Below are positions 42,262 through 52,100 of a stretch of DNA of 64,000 nucleotides, one piece after another (within the stretch, counting starts at the first letter, position 1; each line of letters opens with the position of its first letter). The notes under the pieces were generated by a model that saw only the letters and a program-made list of their open reading frames with translations, searched no databases and was not told the DNA's origin. A program made the translations under genes and the position numbers. The stretch is from Acidimicrobiaceae bacterium (GTDB taxonomy: Bacteria > Actinomycetota > Acidimicrobiia > Acidimicrobiales > Aldehydirespiratoraceae). Where the stretch lies: positions 1 to 64,000 of the forward strand of contig VXTM01000021.1 in NCBI GenBank assembly GCA_009837445.1, in the 5' to 3' direction.

Positions 42262-45200
42262 GTGGCTGACTCCTTCGTCCACCTCCACACCCACACCGAG
42301 TACTCGATACTCGACGGTGCATCCCGGCTCGACGACCTGATCGAGGCGGCCGTCGCCGACGGCCAGCCGGCCCTGGGCATCACGGATCACGGCAACATGT
42401 ACGGCGTCCTGGACTTCTACCGCAAGTGCTCGGACCGCGACATCAAACCCATCATCGGCATGGAGGCCTACATGGCCCATGAGTCGCGCTACGAGCGCCC
42501 GCCGCGACGGGGACGGGTCGACGACTCCGGCGGGGACACAGAGGGCGGCGGCAAGCTGTACTACCACCTGACCCTCCTGGCCACCGACGACACCGGCTAC
42601 AAGAACCTCATCAGAGTGGCCAGCCGGGCCTTCATGGAGGGCTACTACTACAAGCCCCGCTGCGACTGGGAGACGCTCGGCGACCACAGCTCGGGCCTGA
42701 TCGCCACGACCGGCTGCCTCGGCGGCCAGGTACCGCAGGCGCTGCTGCGGGACAACCCTGAGGAGGCCCTCGAGAAGGCGGCCCGCTTCCAGGACATCTT
42801 CGGCCGCGAGAACTACTTCGTCGAGATGCAGGACCACGGCATACCCGAGCAGCACCGCATCAACCCCCAGCTGCTGCAGATCGCCCGCAAGATCAACGCT
42901 CCGCTGCTGGCCACCAACGACAGCCACTACACCCACCGCAGCGACGCCGCAGCCCACGACGCCCTGCTGTGCGTGCAGACCGGGTCGCTGCTGGAGGACA
43001 CCGACCGGCTCAAGTTCCACGGCGACGACCACTACCTCAAGTCGGCGGTCGAGATGCGCAGCGTCTTCGCCGACCTCGTCGAGGCCTGCGACAACACCCT
43101 CGCCATCGCCGAGCGGGCCGAGGTGAACATCGAGTTCGGCAAGCCCCGCCTGCCGCACTTCGAGGTTCCCGAGGGCTTCGCGGACGACCGCGAGTACCTG
43201 GAACACCTCACCTTCGCCGGCGCCCGCGAGCGCTGGGGCGACCCCCTGCCCACCGCGGCAGCGGAGCGCCTGGCCTACGAGCTCGAGGTGATCAACAACA
43301 TGGGGTTCGCCTCGTACTTCCTGATCACTTGGGACCTCATCGCCTACGCCCGACGCCGGGGCATCCGGGTGGGGCCGGGACGGGGCTCGGCCGCGGGATG
43401 TGCGGTGGCCTACAGCCTGCGCATCACCGATCTCGACCCGATCCGCTACGACCTGCTGTTCGAGCGGTTCCTGAACCCGTCGAGGGTGTCGATGCCCGAC
43501 ATCGACATGGACTTCGACTCGCGCCACCGCGACGAGTTGATCAACTACGCGGCCGATCGGTACGGCCGCGAGCATGTGGCTCAGATCATCACCTTCGGAC
43601 GGATAAAGGCCCGGGCCGCGGTGCGCGACGCCGCCCGCGTGCTCGGCTACCCGCACTCCCTCGGCGACCGCATCGCCAAGGCCATGCCCCCCCTGATCCT
43701 GGGCCGCGACACCCCACTTCAGTACTGCTTCGAGGACTCCGAGAAGCACCACGACGGGTACATGGCCGCGGGCGAGCTGCGCCAGATGTACGGCACCGAC
43801 ACCGACGTGGCGAAGGTGGTCGATGTGGCCCGGGGCCTCGAGGGCATGAGGCGCCAGGACGGCATCCACGCGGCGGCGGTGGTCATCACACCGGAGCCGC
43901 TGACCGAGTACATGCCCATACAGCGCAAGCCGGAACAGGGCAAGGATCCCGACGAGGCCCCCATCGTTACCCAGTACGAGATGCACGGCGTGGAGGACCT
44001 CGGCCTGCTGAAGATGGACTTCCTGGGCCTGCGCAACCTCGATGTGATCACCGACACTGTCGAGCTGATCGGACGCACCCGGGGCCTAGCCGTCGACATC
44101 GATGCGGTCCCGCTCGACGACGATGCCACCTACCGGATGCTGCGGGAGGGCGACACCATCGGGGTGTTCCAGCTCGAGAATCCCCAAGTTCGCTCGCTGG
44201 TCCGCTCCCTGGCGCCCACGGCCTTCGACGACGTCTGCGCGCTGGTAGCCCTGTACCGGCCCGGGCCGATGGCCGCCAACATGCACCACGACTACGCCGA
44301 CCGCAAGAACGGCCGGCGCCTAGTGGAGTACTTCCACGACGACGCGGCCGACATCCTGGCCGACACCTACGGCCTGATGATCTACCAGGAGAGCGTCATG
44401 CGGGTGGCCCAGCGCTTCGCGGGCTACTCGCTGGCCGAGGCCGACTCCCTCCGCAAGGCCATGGGCAAGAAGATCCGGTCGGCCATGGCAGCAGAGGAGG
44501 AGAAGTTCGTGGCGGGCGTGGTCGCCAACGGCTACGAGCAGGGCCTCGGCGCCCAGCTGTTCAAGATCATCGAGCAGTTCGCCGACTACGCCTTCAACAA
44601 GAGCCACAGCTACGGCTACGGCCTGGTTGCGTACCAGACCGCCTTCCTGAAGGCCAACTACCCGGTCGAGTACCTGGCAGCCCTGCTCACGAGCGTCAAG
44701 AGCAAGCTCGAGAACGCCTCGGTCTACCTCAACGAGTGCCGCCTGCGAGGCATCGACGTGCAGGTGCCCGACGTCAACCGGTCGGCGTCGGACTTCACGC
44801 CGGCCCCCACCGACGAAGAGGCCGGTCCCGGCCGCATCGTGTATGGCCTGTCCGCGGTGCGCAACGTGGGGGAGGGCGTGGTCGAGAAGGTGATCGCCGA
44901 ACGCGACGAGAGCGGCCCGTTCGCCTCGTTCGTCGACTTCGTCGAGCGGGTGCACGTCGACGTCCTGAACAAGCGGACGGTCGAGTCGCTGATCAAGGCC
45001 GGGGCCTTTGACTCGCTCGGGCATCCCCGTAAGGGCCTCCAGCAGGTGCACGAGTCGATCATCGACATGACGGTGCGCAAGCGGCGGGAGCACGACGCCG
45101 GCGTGATGTCGCTGTTCGGCGAGCAGAGCGAGGGACCGTCCTTCGACGACCGGCCGGAGGTGCCTGAGGTCGAGTACGACCGCATGGTGAAGCTGGCCCA

Positions 45201-45807
45201 CGAGAAGGAGATGCTGGGCCTCTACATCTCCGACCACCCGCTGACGGGGATGGAGGCCAGGGTGCGCCGCCTCGCCGACTGCACTATCGGCGATCTGGCG
45301 GCCGGAGCGGGCGTCAGCGACGACGCGGGCTTCTGGTCCGTGGGAGGGGTGGTCACCGGCCTGCAGCGGCGCTGGACCCGCCGGGGCGAGCTGATGGCCA
45401 GCTTCTCGCTCGAGGACCTCCAGGACAAGATCGAGGTTCTGATGTTCCCGAGGGTGATGGCTGAACACGGATCGAAGCTGGCCGACGACGCGGTGGTCGT
45501 GGTGCGGGGGCGGCTCGACACGAGGGAGGAGACCCTGAGGTTCTTCGCCAACGAGGTGCATCCGGTGACCAGCACCGAGCCGGACCCCCCGCTGCGGGTC
45601 AATCTGGGCCTCGAGCACCAGACCGACCGGCTCATCGACGAGCTCAAGTCACTGCTTGCGGCCCATCCCGGCGGGTCGCCGGTCGAGTTGCTGCTGGGCG
45701 AGCGCCGGGTGGCGCGCCTGCCCGATGACTTTGCCGTGGACACCGCCAACGGCTTGCCGGCCGAACTCCGTGAGCTGCTGGGGGCCGAGGCGATCGCCGG
45801 AGTCTGA
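42262..45807 (+). CDS. dnaE: DNA polymerase III alpha subunit
   Basis: Replicative polymerase of 1181 residues. The N-terminal PHP domain opens FVHLHTHTEYSILDGASR. The C-family polymerase domain has the catalytic aspartates in SMPDIDMDFDSRHRDELI, and GVGPGRGSAAGCAV-like RVGPGRGSAAGC. A helix-hairpin-helix region and an OB domain (FWSVGGVVTGLQRRWTRRGELMASF, in parts) follow. Several PHP metal ligands look intact, so intrinsic proofreading is possible. GTG 42262 has AGGAGG 4-5 bases upstream; GTG 42244 is an alternative start. Confidence 0.96.
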   Translation: MADSFVHLHTHTEYSILDGASRLDDLIEAAVADGQPALGITDHGNMYGVLDFYRKCSDRDIKPIIGMEAYMAHESRYERPPRRGRVDDSGGDTEGGGKLYYHLTLLATDDTGYKNLIRVASRAFMEGYYYKPRCDWETLGDHSSGLIATTGCLGGQVPQALLRDNPEEALEKAARFQDIFGRENYFVEMQDHGIPEQHRINPQLLQIARKINAPLLATNDSHYTHRSDAAAHDALLCVQTGSLLEDTDRLKFHGDDHYLKSAVEMRSVFADLVEACDNTLAIAERAEVNIEFGKPRLPHFEVPEGFADDREYLEHLTFAGARERWGDPLPTAAAERLAYELEVINNMGFASYFLITWDLIAYARRRGIRVGPGRGSAAGCAVAYSLRITDLDPIRYDLLFERFLNPSRVSMPDIDMDFDSRHRDELINYAADRYGREHVAQIITFGRIKARAAVRDAARVLGYPHSLGDRIAKAMPPLILGRDTPLQYCFEDSEKHHDGYMAAGELRQMYGTDTDVAKVVDVARGLEGMRRQDGIHAAAVVITPEPLTEYMPIQRKPEQGKDPDEAPIVTQYEMHGVEDLGLLKMDFLGLRNLDVITDTVELIGRTRGLAVDIDAVPLDDDATYRMLREGDTIGVFQLENPQVRSLVRSLAPTAFDDVCALVALYRPGPMAANMHHDYADRKNGRRLVEYFHDDAADILADTYGLMIYQESVMRVAQRFAGYSLAEADSLRKAMGKKIRSAMAAEEEKFVAGVVANGYEQGLGAQLFKIIEQFADYAFNKSHSYGYGLVAYQTAFLKANYPVEYLAALLTSVKSKLENASVYLNECRLRGIDVQVPDVNRSASDFTPAPTDEEAGPGRIVYGLSAVRNVGEGVVEKVIAERDESGPFASFVDFVERVHVDVLNKRTVESLIKAGAFDSLGHPRKGLQQVHESIIDMTVRKRREHDAGVMSLFGEQSEGPSFDDRPEVPEVEYDRMVKLAHEKEMLGLYISDHPLTGMEARVRRLADCTIGDLAAGAGVSDDAGFWSVGGVVTGLQRRWTRRGELMASFSLEDLQDKIEVLMFPRVMAEHGSKLADDAVVVVRGRLDTREETLRFFANEVHPVTSTEPDPPLRVNLGLEHQTDRLIDELKSLLAAHPGGSPVELLLGERRVARLPDDFAVDTANGLPAELRELLGAEAIAGV

Positions 45808-45962
45808 TCGAATCCCCCAGGGCCGAGCTGGCAGGGGCCCCGAACCCGGCCCCGTACGAGCCGTTCCGTTCGATCGAAACGGCCTACGAGGGTTGCGAAA
45901 TGTCGCCGTATCCCTGAGACTGGAGCGGACGGCATGGGCGATCTATAGGGGTGGAAGCCACC
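45808..45962. other. Gap after dnaE
   Basis: No gene is supported. A CCGTT/AACGG hairpin around a CGATCGA loop (about 45868-45886) could mark transcript ends but has no T-tract. TATAGG (45944-45949) may serve the next gene. Confidence 0.3.
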
Positions 45963-46631
45963 ATGGCAATCGCGATCGAGACCAGGGATTGCACCGCACT
46001 GGGGGACTCCGATCTGGCTGAGATGGCCGATCTCTGCGCCATCTCGTCCAGCGCCTACGAGGTGGGCTCCCTCTCCAAGCAGGCCGAGGCCTGGGTGCTG
46101 GTGACCGAGGCCCGCGACAACGGCAAGCTGCGCGGTTTCTCGTTCTGCACCCTGGAGCGCATCGGCGGAACGCCGTGCGTGCTGATCGGTGCCGGCCACA
46201 CCTGCCGCACGACCCGCCGTGACACCGTCCTGAGGGGCATCGTGACGGACCAACTGCGCCGAGCCGCCCTGTCATTCCCCGACGAGGATGTGCTCGTCGG
46301 CATGCAGATCAACGATCCGGGTGCTTTCGAGGCGTTCAAGAACCTCCACGATGTCGTCCCCCGGCCGGGCCACAAGGCCTCGGGCGAGGAGCGGGCCTGG
46401 GGACGCCGGCTCGCTAAGCGCTTCGGGATCGGCTCGCTCAGCTACGAGGACCGGATCTTCACCACCCGGGGCAAGGGTGGCCCGCCGGTGGTGCTTGACC
46501 ACGCGAGCCTCAAGCCCGACAAGATCAAAGCCGATGCGGCGGCCCTGCTCGACGGACTGGTCCTGGGGGACGGCGACACCTTGATCGTGCACGGCTGGGT
46601 GATGGCCGAGGAGCTCGAGAAGCTCCTGTAG
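45963..46631 (+). CDS. Unrecognised protein, weakly acyltransferase-like
   Basis: A 222-residue frame with good codon bias. I do not recognise the family. The order of elements (ETRDCTALGDSDLAEMADLC, then WVLVTEARDNGKLRGFSFCTLERI, then a block with DEDVLVGMQINDPGAFEAFKN) is loosely like a GNAT-type acyltransferase, but no acetyl-CoA loop is clear. No signal peptide or membrane segment. ATG 45963 is preferred, with GGGGTGG upstream; GTG 45951 is an alternative. It precedes a nitroreductase by 41 bases. Confidence 0.65.
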   Translation: MAIAIETRDCTALGDSDLAEMADLCAISSSAYEVGSLSKQAEAWVLVTEARDNGKLRGFSFCTLERIGGTPCVLIGAGHTCRTTRRDTVLRGIVTDQLRRAALSFPDEDVLVGMQINDPGAFEAFKNLHDVVPRPGHKASGEERAWGRRLAKRFGIGSLSYEDRIFTTRGKGGPPVVLDHASLKPDKIKADAAALLDGLVLGDGDTLIVHGWVMAEELEKLL

Positions 46632-46672
46632 CCACAGGCCGAGCGCCCGCAGCCGGCGCGGCGGAGCCACAC

Positions 46673-47272
46673 ATGGAGTTCGAGCAGGCAGTCCGGCGGC
46701 GCCGGATGGTGCGCTCGTTCACGAGCGAGCCGGTGGAGCCGGGTGTGGTCGACGAGATCTGCGATCTGGCCCGGCGGGCGCCGACCGCGGGCAACACTGC
46801 GGGCATCGAGTTCCTGGTGCTGGAGGGCGCCGACGTGGGTGCCTACTGGGATGTGACCCTGTCCCCGGAGCGGCGCGACGGCTTCGTCTGGCCCGGCCTG
46901 CTGGCTGCGCCGGTCCTGGTCGTGGTCTGGTGCAACGTAGCCGGATACCTGAGCCGCTATAGCGAGCCGGACAAGCGCCACACCGGCCTCGGGGCCACCG
47001 AGGAGGCCTGGTCGGTGCCCTACTGGTTCGTGGACGGCGGGGCGGCGGTGATGACCCTGCTGCTGGCCGCGCAGGACCGTGGCCTGGGTGCCGCCTTCTT
47101 CGGCATGTTCGACCACGAGCGGGCCGTGCGCCAGCGATTCGGTGTGCCGCCAGACCGGCGAGGCGTGGGCACGGTGGCTATCGGCCACCCCGCTGAGGAC
47201 GACCGCCCGAGCCAGTCCGCCCGCCGCGGCCGCCCCCCACTCGACGAGGTTCTCCACCGGTCCGGTTGGTAA
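46673..47272 (+). CDS. Nitroreductase-family FMN oxidoreductase
   Basis: A 199-residue flavoprotein. The FMN-binding N-terminus (FEQAVRRRRMVRSFTSEPVEPGVVDEI, in parts), ARRAPTAGNTAG and the C-terminal GLGAAFFGMF with VGTVAIGHP are family signatures. NAD(P)H-dependent reduction is inferred; the substrate is unknown. It starts at ATG 46673 and precedes a Zn-ribbon/thiolase pair by 57 bases, which may hint at a lipid or CoA-linked pathway. Confidence 0.87.
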   Translation: MEFEQAVRRRRMVRSFTSEPVEPGVVDEICDLARRAPTAGNTAGIEFLVLEGADVGAYWDVTLSPERRDGFVWPGLLAAPVLVVVWCNVAGYLSRYSEPDKRHTGLGATEEAWSVPYWFVDGGAAVMTLLLAAQDRGLGAAFFGMFDHERAVRQRFGVPPDRRGVGTVAIGHPAEDDRPSQSARRGRPPLDEVLHRSGW

Positions 47273-47329
47273 CGGTCCAGCACTCGTTCCCGGCGGTGTA
47301 CCGGAGCGTTCGCGGTATCCTGCGGCGCG

Positions 47330-47728
47330 ATGGCACCGGCTCGGGTTCCGCTCGTCGACTACTTGCGTCTTGAGCCGGAACCGCACTTGGTGGCCCAGGA
47401 GTGCACCAACTGCGGAGCGCGGTTCTTCGACCGGCGCAACGCCTGCGCCCGCTGCGGTAGGACCGAGTTCGCGCCGGTTGCGGTCGACGGCTCCGGCGAG
47501 TTGCGAGCCTTCACCATCGTCCACCGGGCCGCGCCCGGCATCCCGGTGCCGTTCGTGTCGGCCATAGTCCGCACCGACGACGGCACCTGGGTGCGCTCCA
47601 ACCTCGTGAACTGCGACCCGACGCCCGACGCGGTCAAGCTGGGCATGAGAGTTCAGCTCACCACCCACCCGATCGGCTCTGACGACGACGGCACCGAAGC
47701 CATCGCCTTCGGCTACGAGCCGGTCTGA
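47330..47728 (+). CDS. Zn-ribbon/OB-fold protein (DUF35-type thiolase partner)
   Basis: A 132-residue protein with an N-terminal zinc ribbon (CTNCGARFFDRRNACARCG, two CxxC pairs) and a C-terminal OB-fold (RAFTIVHRAAPGIPVPFVSAIV, in part). Such proteins are acyl-CoA-binding partners of thiolase-like enzymes encoded next door. TATCCT (47316-47321) lies 8 bases before the ATG, suggesting a leaderless two-gene transcript with the thiolase. Confidence 0.9.
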   Translation: MAPARVPLVDYLRLEPEPHLVAQECTNCGARFFDRRNACARCGRTEFAPVAVDGSGELRAFTIVHRAAPGIPVPFVSAIVRTDDGTWVRSNLVNCDPTPDAVKLGMRVQLTTHPIGSDDDGTEAIAFGYEPV

Positions 47729-47773
47729 GCCGCACTGAACGCCGCCACACCGATATCAGGGAGGAACCACGAC

Positions 47774-48991
47774 ATGGCAGCCCAGATCTCTCCAGACAGC
47801 GTGTGGGTCCTCGGCGCCCACATGACCCGCTTCGCCCGCTACGCGGACCGCGACCTGATCGACCTTGCCTCCGAGAGCGCCATGGCCGCGCTGGCCGACG
47901 GCGAAGTCACGGTGGGCGACATCGACATCCTGGCGTGCGGGTCACTGTTCCAGGCCACCGGGGCGGTGGGCCAGCGCATCCAGAAGCAGATCGGCCAGAC
48001 CGGCGTGCCGGTCTACAACATCTCCAACGCCTGTGCCACCGGGGCCACCGCAATCCGAACGGTGATCATGGCCATCAAGGCGGGCGAGGCCCAGATCGGG
48101 CTGGCGGTCGGAGCCGAGCAGATGGGCAAGATGGGCCTGCTGGGCGGCGGCGCCACCAAGAAGGAGAAGAAGGTCTTCGAACCGTCCGGGCGCTACGGCG
48201 CGGTGACCGGTGTGGACGGTCATCTGGGCACCGAGACCATGCCGGGAGTGTTCGCCCAGGCCGGCATGGCCTACGCCCACAACCACGACGGGGTTGGCTT
48301 CGAGCAGTTCGCCCGGGTCGCCTACAAGAACCACCTGCACTCGACGTTGAACCCGCTGGCCCAGTACCAGAAGGAGTTCTCCATGGACGAGATCCTGGAG
48401 TCGCCGATGATGAGCTACCCCAACACGCTGCTGATGTGCTGCCCGACCGGCGACGGCGCCGCCGCGGTGGTGCTGGTGTCGGGGGAGCGTCTGGCGTCGA
48501 TGCCGGCCCACGTCCGCAAGCGGGCGGTGAAGGTGTCGGCGTCGGTGCTGACATCGGACCCCTTCACCGAGGACTGCCAGGTGCAGCCGGACGTCAACAC
48601 CCTCACCCGCAACGCGGCCGACCAGGCCTACGAGGCGGCCGGTGTGGGTCCCGCCGATCTCGACCTGGTGGAGCTGCACGACTGCTTCGCCACCGCCGAG
48701 CTGATCCACTACGACAACCTCGGGCTGTGCGAGCCGGGCGGCGCCGGGGACTTCATCGACTCGGGCGGCCCGTTCCGCGACGGCACCACGCCGGTGAACG
48801 TCTCCGGCGGGCTGATCTCCAAGGGCCACCCCATCGGGGCCACCGGCGTGGCCAACGTCTACGAGATCACCACGCACCTGAGGGGCGAGGCCGGCGACCG
48901 CCAGGTTGAGGGGGCCACCGTCGGCCTGGCCCACGTCATCGGCCTGGCCTCAGCCTGCGGGGTCCACATCCTCGAGAAGGCCGCCGCCTGA
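47774..48991 (+). CDS. Thiolase-like protein (SCP-x/acetyl-CoA acetyltransferase family)
   Basis: A 405-residue thiolase fold protein. The catalytic Cys is in YNISNACATGATAI, and the His motif is KGHPIGATGVAN. GGLISKGHPIG and ELHDCFATAELI are typical of the SCP-x-like branch used in steroid, fatty acid or other acyl-CoA metabolism. It is paired with the Zn-ribbon/OB protein upstream. A good ribosome-binding site (GGGAGG) precedes the ATG. Substrate and direction of reaction are unknown. Confidence 0.9.
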   Translation: MAAQISPDSVWVLGAHMTRFARYADRDLIDLASESAMAALADGEVTVGDIDILACGSLFQATGAVGQRIQKQIGQTGVPVYNISNACATGATAIRTVIMAIKAGEAQIGLAVGAEQMGKMGLLGGGATKKEKKVFEPSGRYGAVTGVDGHLGTETMPGVFAQAGMAYAHNHDGVGFEQFARVAYKNHLHSTLNPLAQYQKEFSMDEILESPMMSYPNTLLMCCPTGDGAAAVVLVSGERLASMPAHVRKRAVKVSASVLTSDPFTEDCQVQPDVNTLTRNAADQAYEAAGVGPADLDLVELHDCFATAELIHYDNLGLCEPGGAGDFIDSGGPFRDGTTPVNVSGGLISKGHPIGATGVANVYEITTHLRGEAGDRQVEGATVGLAHVIGLASACGVHILEKAAA

Positions 48992-49162
48992 ACCGCCAAG
49001 CATCCCACCCGGAGCGAGCCCCTATTTGACGTGGATGGCCACGGCAGCCGACAAGAGCTGACGAGCGCGGTCGCTGCGCCCGTCACCGACCGCACTACCG
49101 AGCGTCCACTCCGGACAACGCAAGATCCCGTAGCTCGCGCCGTTGCGGTTCAGCGCCTCGAC

Positions 49163-52100
49163 ATGAGGCTCTCACGGTGCTGCTCGATCGACCTTGAGGT
49201 CTCGCCGTCCACAGATGAGATCCATGCGCTCGCGGGCGTGCGCAACGACACAGAGGCGACCTACCACTCGTCACAGACGGGACCGAACCTGCGTACACAC
49301 CTGCGGGCCCTCGACGCCCTGGCCGAGGGGGCCGACTTCCTAATTGGACACAATGTCATCAAATTCGATCTGCCGTACCTGCGCGCCGCGCAGCCCGACC
49401 TGCGTCTGCTCAAGCTGCCGGTCATCGACACGTTGTGGCTGAACCCCCTCGCGTTCCCCCGATTCCCCTATCACCACTTGGTGAAGCACTACCGGGAAGG
49501 GGACCTCAGGCGCCACACTCGAAACGACCCCGAACTGGACGCCCGCCTCGCCCTCAAGGCGTTTCAGAACCAGCAGGAGGCGCTGCTCGACGCGGAACCG
49601 AGTCTGGTAGCCGCATGGCACTGGCTGTGCACCGGTCCGGACCACCCGGGCTTCGACATGTTCTTCGAGGCGCTGCGCCGCTCGCCGAGACCCTCTGAGG
49701 CGGAGGGGCGCAGGGCCGTCGGGGAGCGCCTCGACGGTGTCGCCTGCGCCACACAGGCACGCAGCGTCATCGCGTCAGACACTGAGCACGGCTGGTCGCT
49801 GGCGTACGCTCTGGCGTGGCTGTCGGTGTGTGGCGGCAACTCGGTGATGCCGCCGTGGGTCCGCCACCAGTTCCCGGAGGCCGGGAAGTTGGTCCGGCGC
49901 CTGCGCGACACCGCCTGCGCTGATCCAGCTTGCAGTTGGTGTAGAAGCCGCCACGACGCCCGCAGTGAACTCAAGCGCTTCTTCGAATTCGACGGCTACC
50001 GGTCCGAACCCTCCGACAAGCACGGACGTCCGCTGCAACAGGCCATCGTTGAGGCCGCCATGGGCGGCGAGCATGTGCTTGGCATCCTTCCCACCGGCAC
50101 TGGCAAGTCGATCTGCTACCAGGTGCCGGCGCTGTCCCGATACGACAAGACCGGAGCGCTGACCGTGGTGATCTCACCGCTGGTTGCGCTCATGGCCGAT
50201 CAGGTCGCCGGGCTCGAAGCCAAGGGGATCACGTCTTGCGTCGCGATCAGCGGCATGCTCACGATGCCCGAGCGCGCTGATGCCCTCAAGCGGCTCAGGC
50301 TCGGCGATGCCGCCATCGTTCTGTGCTCCCCGGAACAACTCCGCAGCGTGTCGCTGCGCCGTGCGCTCGACCAGCGCGAGATCGGTGCCTGGGTGCTTGA
50401 CGAGGCCCACTGCCTCTCGAAGTGGGGCCATGACTTCCGGCCCGACTACCGGTATGTGGGCCGCTTCATCCGCGAGAGGGCCCAGGAAGGCGTGATACCG
50501 CCTGTCCTTTGCCTAACCGCCACCGCAAAGCCGGATGTCCGGTCCGAGATCGTCGACTACTTCCGCGAGCAGCTCAATGTCGAGATGCGGGTGTTCGACG
50601 GCGGCAGCAAGCGGACGAACCTCGAGTTCGAGGTGGTGCCGACGAGCGAGGCAGTCAAGCTCCACGACATCCACCTGATCCTGGAGCAGCACCTGTCACC
50701 CGATACTGAGGGTGGGGCGATCGTCTACTGCGCGACGCGGCGTCACACAGAGGTGGTGGCGGGCTTCCTCGCTGAGAAGGGTATGAGAGCGGACCGCTTC
50801 CACGCCGGCCTCCAGCCCGAGGACAAGCAGGACATCCAGCGGAGCTTCATCCATGGCGAGTTGCAGGTGATTGCGGCCACCAACGCCTTCGGGATGGGCA
50901 TCGACAAACCCGACGTGCGGCTTGTGGTCCACGCCGACATTCCGTCGTCACTGGAGAACTACCTGCAGGAGGCCGGACGCGCCGGACGGGACCAGCAGAG
51001 TGCTCGCTGCGTGCTGCTCTACAGCAAGGATGACGTCGACCGCCAGTTCAGCATGTCGGCGCGCTCGCGGCTTACGCGCCGGGAGATTCACAGCGTTCTG
51101 CGGGCGCTGCGCCGTCTCAGCCGACGGAACAGGGGTGGCGATGACGAGTTGGTGGCCAGCGTCGGCGAGATCCTCGCCGAAGACGAGAAACATGAGTTCC
51201 GGCGGGATTCCATCACCGACGACACCCGCGCCCGCACCGCTGTGATGTGGCTCGAGGATGCGCAGTTGTTGAGACGCGACGAGAACAGGGTCAGGGTCTT
51301 CGCATCGTCGCTGCGGGTCCGGTCCGTCGCCGAGGCCCGCCAGAGGCTCCACAGCGCGCCAATCACAGACTCAGAGACCCGGTTCCTCATCAGGATCGTC
51401 GAGACGCTCATCGAGTCCGACCCCGATGCCGGAGTCTCCACCGATCAGCTGATGAGCGTGACGGGCTTGGACAGCCCCGGCGTCAGGAGGGCGCTGTGGC
51501 GGCTGGAACAGTTCGGGATCGCCAGCGACGACACCGCTATCACCGCCTTCGTACATCACGGCGTACCGAACTCGTCGCGAAAGCGGCTCGACCAAGCCTC
51601 GGCAGTCGAGCGCGACCTGCTGGACTGGATGCAAGAGCTGGCACCCGATCTCGGCATCGGCGAGAAGGCGCCGCTGGATCTGCGCGTCGCTTCCCAGCGG
51701 CTCCGCGATGCGGGCCACAACGGCGTACGACCAGAACAGGTCATCCGGACCCTGCGGGGAGTCGCTCGCGACGGGCACGACGAGGGCGGAAACTCCGGCA
51801 GCCTGACCCTGCGGACACTCCACGCCGAGGCCGTCTCGGTGACACTCAAACGCGAGTGGAGTCCCCTGCGCCGCCTGGCTGACAAACGCAGAAACGGCGC
51901 TTCGAGGCTGCTGGAGTTGCTGTTGTCCAAACTGAAGCAAGGTCAGCGCGGCAACGACATTCTGGTCAAGTCCACGTTGGGCGAGCTGACGCGAGCGATC
52001 TGCGACGACCTGGATCTCGCCGCCCGAACAACCGATGCCCGCAGGCTCATGGAAGGCGCGCTGCTGTGGCTGCACGAGCAGAACGTCATCAGACTGAACA

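Noticed and set aside
42022-43986. 654-codon open frame on the minus strand opposite dnaE
   Set aside because: Mirror of the dnaE PHP and polymerase coding sequence; no domain and unnatural composition.
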